Below the pieces are notes generated by a model that made no database searches, was not told where the DNA came from, and was given only the letters and a program-made list of their open reading frames with translations. Of a stretch of DNA of 64,000 nucleotides, positions 35,378 through 44,959 are shown piece after piece; positions within the stretch are counted from its first letter, which is position 1; every line of letters starts with the position of its first letter. The position numbers were made by a program, and so were the translations under genes. Source of the stretch: Roseitranquillus sp963749675 (GTDB lineage Bacteria; Pseudomonadota; Alphaproteobacteria; Rhodobacterales; Rhodobacteraceae); contig CAVVNT010000003.1 in NCBI GenBank assembly GCA_963749675.1, positions 180,784 through 244,783 of the forward strand, written 5' to 3'.

Positions 35378-36649
35378 CTAGAGTTGGCGGAGGATCTCGG
35401 CCTTTTCGGCGTGCAGGCGCGGAGCCGGCACCCGTTCCATGATGGCGCCACGGGCCGCCCTTCCGCGATCCTTCGCAGCCGCGGGGTCGTGGAGAGCGGC
35501 GGCGACCGCGCGCGCCAAAAGCCCGGGGTCGCGCATGTCGATCAGGAGAGCGTGCTCGGGCGCCGCGAATTCCCGAACCGGTTCGGTGTCCGAGAGGACC
35601 AGCGGGCAAGCTGTCGCCATTGCCTCCAGCATCGACCACGAGAGGACGAACGGCACTGTCAGATAGACGTGCGCGTCGCTGCGCCGGAGCAGCCACCTGT
35701 AGGAGGCTCCTGGCAGGCGCCCGAGGACGACGATGCGGCTCCGGTCAATGCCCGACGTGGCGAGCCCGCGCTCCAGCCAGTCGATCCGGCGGATCGCGTC
35801 GCTGCCATAAGCGACGATGTTCTCACCGGCGATTGCAATGACGGCGTGCGGATGTTCCTTCTGGATCGCCGGGATGGCGGCCGTGAACTGGGGGAACCCC
35901 CGGTGCGGCTCCATCCCGCGTGTGGCGTAGGTGATCAGCGGGGTCTCGGGAGACAGTGCGCGCAACTGAGCGGGGCACGAGGCAGCGTCCTGCAGGGCCG
36001 CGGCCGGCTTGAAGAGGTCCGTGTCGATCCCGTCATGATGGACCAAGACCGCGGATTGCAGCGCACCGGGAAACTGTCCCGCCTGGAACGCGGTCGGGCA
36101 GATCGTTGCATCGGCCGAGGCGATCTCCAGCGCCATCGCCGCGTTGCGCGCGCGCTCGACCATCGCCTGCTCGGTATCCGGGAGGCCGCCGGCAAGGTCG
36201 TCGAGCCATGCAAGGTCGGGGGCGGGGTAGTTGTACCACCACTCGGCGTAGGCCACCGTCCGGGCCTGCGGGAACAGATCGCGCGCCAGCATGCCTGCCC
36301 CGGGCCCGGCATGGGAGGCGACGATGTCCGGCGCGAGCCCGTCGCGGCGCGCCGACAGCATGGTGCGCGCGAACCCCTGAGCGTTCAGCGCGGCCCGTTC
36401 GAAGGCCTGAGCGTACGGGTGCGTCCGCTCAGAGGGGCCGCGGTGCGGCGCATAGGTCAGCGTGCTGCAGCCCGGGATCTCGACCTCACGCGCCGCCGCG
36501 AAGGTCACCCGCCAGCCATGGCGCGCCAGATACTGGCCGAGCCTGTCAAACTGGCCCGGACCTTCGTCATGGACGAAGAGGACGTGCGGGCAGGCAGACC
36601 CGACGACTACCGGCGCGGCAAGCCCCGTCTCCGGCGGGTTGTGCTGCAT
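35378..36649 (-). CDS. GT4-like glycosyltransferase
   Basis: A 423-residue GT-B fold enzyme. The N-terminal domain starts with HVLFVHDEGPGQFDRLGQYL. The C-terminal nucleotide-sugar domain has VHHDGIDTDLFKP, PLITYATRGMEPHRGFPQFT and a DAHVYLTVPFVLSWSMLEAM segment followed by ACPLVLSDTEPVREF. Together these give the donor-site ExxxxxxxE-like region of GT4 enzymes. The donor and acceptor cannot be read from the sequence. Its start overlaps the stop of the upstream gene (TGATG). It lies in the surface-glycan region. The 275 bases after its stop (35103-35377) hold no gene that I can recognise. Confidence 0.85.
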   Translation of the reverse strand: MQHNPPETGLAAPVVVGSACPHVLFVHDEGPGQFDRLGQYLARHGWRVTFAAAREVEIPGCSTLTYAPHRGPSERTHPYAQAFERAALNAQGFARTMLSARRDGLAPDIVASHAGPGAGMLARDLFPQARTVAYAEWWYNYPAPDLAWLDDLAGGLPDTEQAMVERARNAAMALEIASADATICPTAFQAGQFPGALQSAVLVHHDGIDTDLFKPAAALQDAASCPAQLRALSPETPLITYATRGMEPHRGFPQFTAAIPAIQKEHPHAVIAIAGENIVAYGSDAIRRIDWLERGLATSGIDRSRIVVLGRLPGASYRWLLRRSDAHVYLTVPFVLSWSMLEAMATACPLVLSDTEPVREFAAPEHALLIDMRDPGLLARAVAAALHDPAAAKDRGRAARGAIMERVPAPRLHAEKAEILRQL

Positions 36650-37293
36650 CAGCCGGCGAGCATCGACCAGATGCCGAGTGCCAGCGACCCGACGCCGATC
36701 GTCAGCGCCAGAGTCACGGCGAGCGCGAGCCCGCGACCTTGCGATTTGTCACCAGACGGCTCGGCCTCGACGAGCGACTGCTCGAGGCGCGCCTGAACCA
36801 CTTCGACGCGGTCGAGCGCTTGCAGGACGAGAGCCTCGATGTCCTGCTCCCGATGTCCGGCGAGGGCGTCGACGGCACCGCGGAGCTTGGCGACTTCGGC
36901 GAACGTGCGTTCGGCAAGGCGACGGTCGGGATCTTCGGCGGACTTCACCCGGCCGATGGGACGAAGCTCTCCGCTCGTGCCGTCCGCGGCGCGTGCGACC
37001 GCGGTGAGGGTGAACTCGAAGCCCGGCTCGAGCGGCGGATCGAGAACGAGGGAGAAGCCGTAGCGGCCAGTGCCGATGCCGCCACGCTCGAGGTCGGGTC
37101 GATGCGCGTCCGCGCGGACCTCGCCCACCACCCGGCCCTCCCTGAGGATGGTGACGATGACGGCGGCACTCGAATCGGCGCGATCGATCGCCCAGCCGGC
37201 AACACGGTCGGCGCGGGGCACATCTATCACGCCATTGATCCGACCGCCGGCTTCGGCAGTGTCCGGCGAGAATTCGGTGGGCATCTCGGTCAT
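36649..37293 (-). CDS. Tail-anchored protein with a GWAxD-type beta domain
   Basis: The 214-residue protein opens with a domain seen in many Rhodobacterales glycosyltransferases and surface proteins: GVIDVPRADRVAGWAIDRAD, then VTILREGRVVGEVRADAHRP and GGIGTGRYGFSLVLDPPLEP. A charged helical linker (about 110-180) and one C-terminal membrane helix (LALAVTLALTIGVGSLALGI) follow. It may help anchor or organise the glycosyltransferase encoded after it, with which it overlaps by one base. No enzyme motif is seen. Confidence 0.7.
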   Translation of the reverse strand: MTEMPTEFSPDTAEAGGRINGVIDVPRADRVAGWAIDRADSSAAVIVTILREGRVVGEVRADAHRPDLERGGIGTGRYGFSLVLDPPLEPGFEFTLTAVARAADGTSGELRPIGRVKSAEDPDRRLAERTFAEVAKLRGAVDALAGHREQDIEALVLQALDRVEVVQARLEQSLVEAEPSGDKSQGRGLALAVTLALTIGVGSLALGIWSMLAG

Positions 37294-37557
37294 GGGGGAA
37301 ACTCCGTAGACGTTTGCGGCCTCTTAAGCCCGCGAGCTTAACCGGGGCCTTAACGAGGAGCCTTTTCCATGCGCTGGATCGCGATCCTTTTCCTGCTTGC
37401 CACCGACGCGAGCGCCGAGACCTTCCTGTTCGACTGGTCGGCGGACGCCTGTGCGCGATGGGACATTCCAGACACTCCTGCCCGCTTCTGGCGCGACGAC
37501 GACGGTGTCGCAATGATCTCGGGCTCCGAAGAGAGCCGGATCAGCCGCGGGCCGGGT

Positions 37558-38943
37558 GCTGTCGCGAACGTGGTGGAGTTCGGGGTTGGCGTATCTCCGG
37601 GCAATGACGCAACCCGGAACGGCGGTGCTGCCGCCGTGGAGACCACGCCATGGATGAGACGACAACGACGCCGAAGCCCTCGCCACATCTCGGTGCGGGG
37701 TGGAGCGATCCGCTGGAAGACGAGGTGCGCGGCCGGGTCCGCGCCTTCATCGAGGAGATCCTCGAGGAGGAGCTTTCGATCTCGCTCGGGCGGGGCCGCT
37801 ACGAGCGCGCCGAGGACACCGGGCGCGGCTGGCGCAACGGCCACCGCGACCGACAGGTGATCGGCACGTTCGGCGCCGGGACGGTTCGCGTGCCGCGGGC
37901 ACGGCTCGTGCGCGAGGATGGCGGAACGGCGGAATGGCGCTCCAAGGCGCTGCGCCCGTATCAGCGGCTGACCGGCGCGCCGAGGCGCTGATCGCCGGCG
38001 CCTATCTCGCTGGAACCAACACCCGGCGGGTACGCCGGGCGCTGGCGGCGCTGTTCGACGGCGCCGTAGGCAAGGATGTGGTCAGCCGCACCTGGCGCAA
38101 GGTCCGGACCGACTGGGAGGCTTGGAACGCCCGCGATCTGCACGACGAAGACATCGTTCGTCTGATCCTGGATGGCACGGTGGTCAGGGCCAAGATCGAC
38201 CGCAAGGCGACCGCCATCTCCCTGCTGGTGGCGATCGGCGTACGCCGGGATGGCCAGAAGGTGCTGCTGGCGCTCAGGAACATGGGCGGTGAGAGCACCG
38301 CCGCCTGGACCGCCTTGCTCGAGGACATGACCCGGCGCGGCCTGAACGTGCCCGAATTCGTCCTCGTCGACGGCGCCGCCGGGCTCGAGGCGGCGTTGGC
38401 CGCGCTCTGGCCGGAGGTCCCGGTTCAGCGGTGCACGGTTCACAAGCACCGCAACCTGCTCGCGCATGCGCCGAAGCGGCTCCACGACGAACTGACCAAC
38501 GACTACCGCGACATGATTTACGCCGAGACCGCCGCCGTCGTGGAGGCCCGTCGCAAGGCCTTCCTGCGGAAATGGCGGCTGAAGTGTCGGGCGGTCGCCG
38601 ACAGCCTCGAGGAGGCCGGCGACCGGCTCTTCACCTTCACGCGCTTGCCGCCCGGCCAATGGAAATCGGCCCGGACCACCAATGCAGTCGAGCGGCTGCA
38701 CGAGGAGTTCCGGCGCCGGATCAAGACCCAGACCGTCCTGCCCGAGGCCGAGACCGCGCCGATGCTGTTCTGGGCGCTGCTCGCCTCGGGCCAGATCGTC
38801 ATGCGCAAGGTCGATGGTTGGGAGAGCCTCGCCGAGCCTCTCGCCGCCAGCTCCATTGATCTCGCCGCATGATCACGTAGTCTTCGCCGCACCGGAGATC
38901 GCCAGCCGCGAATTTCCACCACTCCCCAGAGAGACCCGGCTTA
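37558..38943 (+). mobile_element. IS256-family element
   Basis: The ends are imperfect inverted repeats. The left side carries GTGGTGGAGTTCGGGGTTGG followed by CGTATCTCCGG (about 37570-37600). The right side, read inward on the minus strand, carries GTGGTGGAAATTCGCGGCTG followed by GCGATCTCCGG (about 38890-38925). The enclosed DNA is about 1.39 kb with one transposase gene. It sits inside a gene for an exported protein. Confidence 0.75.
37650..38872 (+). pseudogene. IS256-family transposase, single frameshift
   Basis: The N-terminal part starts MDETTTTPKPSPHLGAGWSD and includes RAFIEEILEEELSISLGRGR. It ends prematurely at 37991 after RLTGAPRR. The rest continues in the next frame from AEALIAGAYLAGTNTRRVRR with LILDGTVVRAKIDRKATAIS (first Asp) and VLVDGAAGLEAALAALWPEV (second Asp). 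QRCTVHKHRNLL and TTNAVERLHEEFRRRIKTQT follow. About 405 residues in total, normal for a mutator-type transposase. The shift lies near 37,975. Programmed frameshifting is not usual for IS256, so it is probably inactive unless the shift is a sequence error. Confidence 0.85.
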
Positions 38944-39384
38944 CGGGACTCGCCGGACCGGTGCGCGGCGGCACGTGCTCGCCTGTATCCGGAGTATCTT
39001 CGGCGCTCTCCTCGGTCGCGCATGACGGGCGCGGCGGATTTCTCGCGGTGACGCCAAGGACATTTGAAGCGAGACACGGCATCTGGCTGCAGCGGTCGCG
39101 GGATCTTCTGTCCTGGAGCTCGCCGGAGTTGCTGGTGGAGCTGCCGCTCCTCTGGCGGCGCGACTGCATGGCGCCGGCGGTCTATGGGTATCCTTCGCTG
39201 CTCGCGCCCGAGAGCCACTCGCGGAACTTCGAAACGCTGGAAGGCGAAGTCTGGATCTCCGCCGTCCGGATGCCCCTCGACGATGAGTGCCGGGTGGGCC
39301 CCGAACGCGATCTCATCGCCTGGCGTCTGCGCCGCACCGAGGACGGCGGCCTCGCGCTTGCGGAAACCGCTCCGTAGGCGACGA

Positions 39385-39594
39385 CTAGCGACAAAGCCCG
39401 TCTGCGGGTGGCGAAGGGAAGGCGCTGCCGAGGTTCCGCGGACAGTTCACCGCCCGCCAAGCCGCCTCGTCCCGCCGGTCCTGCAGCTCCAGCGCGATCG
39501 AAACCATCTGCAGCGCCACGACGAGGACGAGCAGCAGATGTGTCGTCTGCCCCCCGGACCGCCGCCGGGCCAGCATGACCGGCGCGTCTGCCAC
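39385..39594 (-). CDS. Small membrane protein at end of the RTX/glycan operon
   Basis: A 69-residue frame starts with GTG at 39594, immediately after the acetyltransferase stop, so translation is probably coupled. One strongly hydrophobic helix (THLLLVLVVALQMVSIALEL) is followed by a short tail with two cysteines. A short membrane protein may recruit or anchor the glycan-modifying enzymes; the sequence offers no more. An internal ATG seven codons later is an alternative start. Confidence 0.55.
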   Translation of the reverse strand: MADAPVMLARRRSGGQTTHLLLVLVVALQMVSIALELQDRRDEAAWRAVNCPRNLGSAFPSPPADGLCR

Positions 39595-40398
39595 CTACTT
39601 CACCTCGGCGAGATCAGGAGGGGCGAGCCGGTCGAGCACCGCAGCGGGGTCCGCGAGTTCTGCACCGGTGACGACGGGCCCCTCGTACGGCGCGACGGCC
39701 CCGCTCGCGATCCGGTCCTCGATCACGTCGAGCGACGCCTCGATATCGTCCATCCGCGCGTCGAAGAGATCGTAGATCGAGTAGCGCCACCATTGCGAGG
39801 CCAGAAGACGCTCCACCACGGCCTCGGCGAAACGCAGCCGCAGCACGCGTCCGGGCGTCCCGACGACGATGGCGTAGGGCGGCACGTCCTTCACGACCGT
39901 CGCGCGGGCTCCGATGATCGAGCCCGTGCCGACCGTGATACCAGACTTGAGGAAGGCGCCCTGCCCGATCCAGACATCTGGCTCGAGCGTCGTCACGGGG
40001 CACGAGCCGGGGAACGGCCGGCTCTTGGCATGGACCTCCGCCGCCCGATCACCGAGCATCAGCCGGTCCCAGCCGTTCACCTCGGGATAGTACGCGGTAC
40101 GGGACGTGGTCAGCCAGTCGGTCGGATGCTCGTGGGTGCCGATGATCACGCCCGATGCGATCGAACAGTAGCGCCCGGCACGCAGGTGGTTCAGAGTGCC
40201 GCCGGAGAGGTTGCAGAATGCCCCGATGTCGAGGAACGCCCCCGGCGTGATGGTCGAGATGACCGACGTCGGCCCCTCGAACCGCGATGCGGCATCGATC
40301 CGCTTCGCCTGGCCGAGGCCGCCGAGCTTCATCCCGTTGGCGTCGAGCGCGCGATAGTCCTCACGCGTCAGGGGCAGTTTGACCTGGGTCATCGTCAT
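39595..40398 (-). CDS. Left-handed beta-helix O-acetyltransferase (CatB/XAT-like)
   Basis: The 267-residue protein has hexapeptide-repeat segments (ITPGAFLDIGAFCNLSGGTL, RAGRYCSIASGVIIGTHEHP, LEPDVWIGQGAFLKSGITVG, GSIIGARATVVKDVPPYAIV). The typical end VGTPGRVLRLRF follows. The active-site histidine is probably in GTHEHPTDW. Enzymes of this group acetylate sugars or small acceptors using acetyl-CoA. It lies 24 bases after the sulfotransferase-like gene, consistent with decorating the same glycan or glycoprotein. Confidence 0.85.
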   Translation of the reverse strand: MTMTQVKLPLTREDYRALDANGMKLGGLGQAKRIDAASRFEGPTSVISTITPGAFLDIGAFCNLSGGTLNHLRAGRYCSIASGVIIGTHEHPTDWLTTSRTAYYPEVNGWDRLMLGDRAAEVHAKSRPFPGSCPVTTLEPDVWIGQGAFLKSGITVGTGSIIGARATVVKDVPPYAIVVGTPGRVLRLRFAEAVVERLLASQWWRYSIYDLFDARMDDIEASLDVIEDRIASGAVAPYEGPVVTGAELADPAAVLDRLAPPDLAEVK

Positions 40399-40422
40399 TC
40401 TCTAGCTGTTTTGCGTGTCTTT

Positions 40423-41814
40423 TCAGGTGGCCAGTGCGCCGGCCGCAGCGCGGATCGCGTCGAGCGCCCGACGCGACGGCTCATGGCCCGGGTCGATCGC
40501 GAGGGACCGTTCTTGCGCATGCGCGGCGCCCTCGAGGTCTTCCGCAGCCTTGAGAGTGACGCCGAGAAAGTGCCAGAATTCCTGCCGGTCGCTCCGAAGC
40601 TCGGCGGCCTGACGGGCGGCCTTGGCCGCCTCGGCGTACCGGCCCGCGCGATGAAGGTACTCCGCCAACGTCCGGTGGCTTTCGGCATGGTCCGGCAGGT
40701 GCCTGACCGCACGGAGCAGCGCTGAGATGGCGTCCTCCGTTCGGCCCTGCTCCCACGCCAGGCGCCCCTCCCGGATACGGATTTCAGCTTCGAGCCGGCG
40801 AATTTCGCGCGCATGTGCGGTCTGCAGCCGGGCAGCGACGGCCGCCACCTCGTCGGGCCCGAACATCTGCCGATCGCTCGTCTCTGGATAGCTTTCGAAT
40901 TCCTCCTCGAAGAGGGCGTCGCGGGCTGGGAAGTACCGGCGTCTGACCGCTTCGTTGGAGGTCCGAAACCGCTCGTAGAACGCCTCCGCCTCGGCGCGGG
41001 ACGGCCGCGCACCCTTGCCTGGAAAGTGCTTCGCGAGTTCGCTCGAGAGCGGCCCCAGCACCGCTTCGAGGGGAAGTCCCGCAATGGGCTTCAAGTGCAG
41101 GTTTATCCGGCGCAGATAGTCCTGCGCCTCCGCGCCGATCAACTCGTTGAGCTTTCTGACCGGCCTGTAGTCCGCCGGTGCGCCCAGTCCCCACGCTGCG
41201 AGGAAGTCCGCCACCACATCGCCGCCGACAAGTTGGCTCCGGTCGAACAGCCGGACATGAACGTGGGTGCGTCCGAAGGCTGCCTCCCAGAGTGACAGCG
41301 AGCTGTCGTAGTTGAAATACGGATCGGCGGCGCCGACGCGGGGCAGGATCTCCGTACTCGTCCCGCCGCTCTTCAGCCGCGTCGAGTAGAGGCTCAGCGC
41401 CACCTGGTCCTGACGGCGCAGGTAGACGCTGACATCGATCCGGTCGAAGTGCGGGATCAGAAGGTCCGCCAGGCGCTGAACCTCCTCCTGCGTCCGGAGC
41501 CGGCTGTGGCAATGCTCGTTGCAGAAGACGAAGGTGCCTTCGCCGGCGAGCTCGGCCTCGGCCTCGGCCTCGAACCGGGTCCGAAACGCAGTCACGGCAT
41601 CGGGATCGTGGACCCCGAAGGCGCCACGGATCGCATCGTTGCGCGCGTCATCCATGGCATAGGCCGCGAGGCCGGTGTGGTTGAACTCGCCGGGGAACCG
41701 TGGGTACCGAATGCCCCGCTCGGCCAGCCGGTCGCGATTCTTCGCGAGAAAGGCCTGGAGCGTCGTCGTTCCGGTCTTCTCGGTTCCGATCTGGAGGATG
41801 CAGCGTCGTGTCAT
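40423..41814 (-). CDS. Sulfotransferase-like protein with C-terminal TPR repeats
   Basis: The 463-residue protein begins MTRRCILQIGTEKTGTTTLQ, a P-loop-like PAPS-binding 5'-PSB motif. A DRIDVSVYLRRQDQVALSLY segment resembling the 3'-PB region follows at about 130-150. The last 110 residues are TPR-like (EGRLAWEQGRTEDAISALLR, ESHRTLAEYLHRAGRYAEAA, WHFLGVTLKAAEDLEGAAHA). It probably sulfates a carbohydrate or protein in the cytoplasm; the acceptor is unknown. It follows the type I secretion genes by 42 bases. Confidence 0.75.
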   Translation of the reverse strand: MTRRCILQIGTEKTGTTTLQAFLAKNRDRLAERGIRYPRFPGEFNHTGLAAYAMDDARNDAIRGAFGVHDPDAVTAFRTRFEAEAEAELAGEGTFVFCNEHCHSRLRTQEEVQRLADLLIPHFDRIDVSVYLRRQDQVALSLYSTRLKSGGTSTEILPRVGAADPYFNYDSSLSLWEAAFGRTHVHVRLFDRSQLVGGDVVADFLAAWGLGAPADYRPVRKLNELIGAEAQDYLRRINLHLKPIAGLPLEAVLGPLSSELAKHFPGKGARPSRAEAEAFYERFRTSNEAVRRRYFPARDALFEEEFESYPETSDRQMFGPDEVAAVAARLQTAHAREIRRLEAEIRIREGRLAWEQGRTEDAISALLRAVRHLPDHAESHRTLAEYLHRAGRYAEAAKAARQAAELRSDRQEFWHFLGVTLKAAEDLEGAAHAQERSLAIDPGHEPSRRALDAIRAAAGALAT

Positions 41815-41856
41815 GTGACTGGTCCTATTCGGCCGGCGTTGCAGAGCGGTGAACGG

Positions 41857-43243
41857 TCATTCCTCGCGGAAGGCGCGGCGAAGGTGCCGAAGGACCGGCT
41901 CGAGCAGGTAATCCCCCGCCCGCCGCTCACCGATGATGAGCGATACGTCGACCGGCATGCCGGCGGTCACGGCGATCTCCTCGTGCTCGGCGAGGGCCTC
42001 GGGGTCGAGCGTGACGCGAGCCTCGAAGTAGGTTTCGCCGTTCTTCCCCTCGAGCGCGTCGGCAGAGACATAGCTGACGGTGCCGGGGATCAGCGGCGCA
42101 TCGGCACGCTTGTAGGCGGAGAGCCTCACCTCGGCGGGGCCGCCAACCCGGACGCTGTCGATCGCGCTTGGCGGCAGCTGAGTGAGCGCGACCAGCTCAT
42201 CGTTCTCGGGCAGGATGGTCATCACGGGCTCTCCCGGCCCGATGACGGCGCCCGGCGTCACGGTCGGGATCTCGACCACCCTTCCCGCCTGGGGCGCGCG
42301 CAGCTCGTGCCTGGCGAGCGCGTCCTCGGCGGAGCGGATCTGGGCCTCGATGCTCTCGACGTTCTTTCGATGCTCGACCAGCGACGAGACGATCTCCACG
42401 CGCCGCTGTTGCTGAAGGCTGCGAATCTCGCTCTCGGCGCGGGCAATGTCCTGGCGTGCGGCCTCGGCGAGGCCTGCGTGCTCGTCGCGCTCGCCTTCGA
42501 TCTGGGCGACGGCGCGGTCGAATTCGAGGAGCCGCTGGCGCGGTGCGGCGCCCCTTTCGACGAGGGCGGCGACCTGACGGCGCTCCTCTTCCCAAAGGGC
42601 GAGTTGCCGGCCGGCGGCGCGGACGCGGGCGGAGCTTGCGTCAATCTCGGCGCGGAGCTGGTCGATCTGCCTGTCGAGCGAAACCACCTGCGACCCGTGG
42701 GCGCCGAGCCTTGCATCATGCAGCGCGAGTTCGGCCGTGATCCGCGCTTCGCGGAGCCGGTCTTCGTCGACCGCCCGGCGGGTCGCACCGTCGCCGTCGG
42801 ATGCCTCCGGCGGGGATACTTCGCGAGCAAAGAAGTGGCTGCCGGAAGGGGCCTTCGGCGCGTCCGAGGGATCGGGGGCCGCGCCGGCCTCTTCGGCTTC
42901 GAGGCGCCAGATGGCAAAGCGGGCCGCAGTGAGTTCGTGCCCGCAGCTGCGCCAGCATCTCACGCGTCCGCGTCGCGTCGAGGCGGGCGACGACCTGCCC
43001 CTCCTCGACCCGATCGCCGGCGCGGACGAGGAGCTCGGCGAGGATGCCGCCCTCGAGATGCTCGACGCTCTTGCGCTCGCTGTCGGCGTGGAGGACGCCG
43101 TACGTCACGACGGCCGCGTCGAGCCGGGCGAACATGCCCCAGCCTGTCACGGCGGCGAGAAAGCACACCGCCACGATGAGGGCCGCGGCGACGAGATGGC
43201 CGTAGGGGCGGAGCTCGCCATCGTCCCAGGTCGACGCACTCAC
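41857..43243 (-). pseudogene. Type I secretion membrane-fusion protein (HlyD family), single frameshift
   Basis: The N-terminal part starts at GTG 43243, overlapping the ABC gene stop (GTGA). It has one membrane helix (LVAAALIVAVCFLAAVTGWG) and the typical DSERKSVEHLEGGILAELLV lipoyl half-motif. Near 42,940 the frame shifts; the rest, from ELTAARFAIWRLEAEEAG, has long coiled-coil arms, HELRAPQAGRVVEIPTVTPG and a beta-barrel ending in LLEPVLRHLRRAFREE. The complete protein would have about 460 residues, normal for a T1SS fusion protein. As written the gene cannot make a full protein. Confidence 0.88.
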
Positions 43244-44956
43244 GACGCGATCTCCCGGATGGCCCGACGTTGCTGGGGGGGCACCCGGCGGGGGGCCAGC
43301 GTCTCCATCACCTCGGCGCGCGCGCCGAAGGTGGCGACTGCCCCTTCTCTCAGGACCAGCAGCTTGTCGGCGCGAGTTCAGGATCGACATCCGCTGCGCC
43401 ACCACCACGACCGTGGTGCCTCGGGCCTGTGCCGCCTCGATTGCTGCGACGAGAGCCGCTTCGCCCTCGGCATCGAGGTTCGAGTTCGGCTCGTCGAGGA
43501 CCAGGAGCTTGGGATCGCCGTAGAGCGCACGCGCAAGCGCGATCCGCTGCTTCTGTCCACCCGACAGCTGCACGCCAGCTCCGCCGATCCGCGTCGCGTA
43601 GCCTTGCGGCAGCGAGCCGATCAGCTCGTGCACCGCGGCGGCGCGTGCGGCGCCGACGACGGCGCCCATGTCGGCATCCCCGAAGCGGGCGATGTTTTCG
43701 GCCACTGTCGCGGTGAACAGCGTCGGCTCCTGCGGGACATAGCCTACGGCACGGCCGAAGCTGCCGCGCTCGTGGATGAACGTGCTCTGCCCATCCAGAT
43801 AGGCGCCCCCGGCTGTCGGCCGCCAGACCCCCACAAGCATCCGCGCCAGCGAGGACTTGCCCGCCCCGGACGGGCCGACGATGCCGAGGAGCTCACCCGC
43901 GCCGACCGAGAACGTGACGTTGCGCAGGACCGGCCGCGCATCCTCGCCCGGGACGTAGGTCAGTCGGTCGACCACCAGGCGGCCCGAAACGATCTCGAAA
44001 CCTTCGGTCGCGCGGTCCGCGGCGCCGGTCTGCGTGATCTGCTTCAGCCGATCCACTGCGGAGAGCGCATCGACCCATTGCCGCCAGCCGTCGACCATCT
44101 GCTCGAACGGGAGCAGGAGCCGACCCATCAGCACCGATGCGGCAATGATCGTGCCGGCAGTCACAGCTTCATTGATGACGAGCATGGCCCCCACCGTGAT
44201 AATCCCGATCTGGAAGGCCATCCGCGCTGTCCGGACCAGAGCAGCCAGACCCTTTGCGATCCGAAGGCCCCGCTCCACGACGACGATCGCCTCTGCCTGA
44301 GTGCGTCGCCAGCGGCGCGCGAGATCGGGGAGCATGCCCATAGCGGTAATGACCTCGGCGTTGCGCATGGCCTCGGTCGTCTCCGCCTGCACCATGCCGT
44401 TGGCGGCCGAAGCCTTGCCGGACGGGCGCCGCACCGCGAGCTCTGCGCCAACCGCCGCGAAGGTCAGCAGCGCCGCGCCTGACAGTCCGACGAGGCCGTA
44501 GACCGGGTGCAGGAAGAACAGCACGAACAGAAATAGAGGCGCCATCGCAAGGTCGAGCGGCAGAGCGATCGCGCCACCCACGACGAAGGCACGCAGATCT
44601 GCAAGGTCACGCACCGAGCCCGCAGCCTGCGACGGCCCGTCGCGCAGGGTCGTCTCGACGGCTGCCTCGAACACCGGCTTGCCGAGGCGTGTCGTCAGAC
44701 GGCCGCCCAGGATCGCGAAAATTCGCTGGCGCAGGACGTCGAGGATCAGCTGGAACCCGAGCACCGCCGCGACCAGCAGCAGGAGCGCGGTCAGCGTCTC
44801 CATGCTGCGCGAGGACAGGACCCGGTCGTAGACCTGGATCGTGAAGAGCGGCATCCCGAGATGCAGCAGGTTCACGAAGAATCCGACCACCCCGGCCGCG
44901 ATCCCGCCGCGAACAAGGTCGCGCATCGCCGCCTTGTGTGCCTCCACCGGCCTCAT
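43240..44956 (-). pseudogene. Type I secretion ABC permease/ATPase (PrtD-type), frameshift near C-terminus
   Basis: An N-terminal membrane domain starts MRPVEAHKAAMRDLVRGGIA. The ATPase domain has Walker A GIVGPSGAGKSSLARML, Q-loop YVPQEPTLF, signature QLSGGQKQRIALARAL, Walker B KLLVLDEPNSNLD and the switch region VVVVAQRMSILN. One extra base near 43,377 shifts the last 45 codons. Correcting it gives NRADKLLVLREGAVATFG and a stop at 43240-43242, overlapping the fusion-protein start. Because all catalytic motifs precede the shift, a product with a wrong tail might still work. Confidence 0.9.
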
Positions 44957-44959
44957 GGC

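Larger units (their letters stand above)
37369..39377 (+). pseudogene. Exported beta-propeller-like protein interrupted by IS256
   Basis: The N-terminal part (37369 to about 37560) is a signal peptide and the start of a mature protein: MRWIAILFLLATDASAETFL, then DDDGVAMISGSEESRISRGP. After the IS256 insertion the remainder resumes around 38940. It reads FLAVTPRTFEARHGIWLQRS, RDLLSWSSPELLVELPLLWR, YPSLLAPESHSRNFETLEGE, ending at 39377. The tail resembles the last blade of glycosidase-like five-bladed propellers, but that is weak. No target-site duplication is visible at the two junctions, so part of the gene may have been deleted on insertion. Confidence 0.65.

Noticed and set aside
42737..44482. 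Long + strand frame opposite the type I secretion genes
   Set aside because: It is antisense to clear ABC and fusion-protein sequence and has no coherent protein features.
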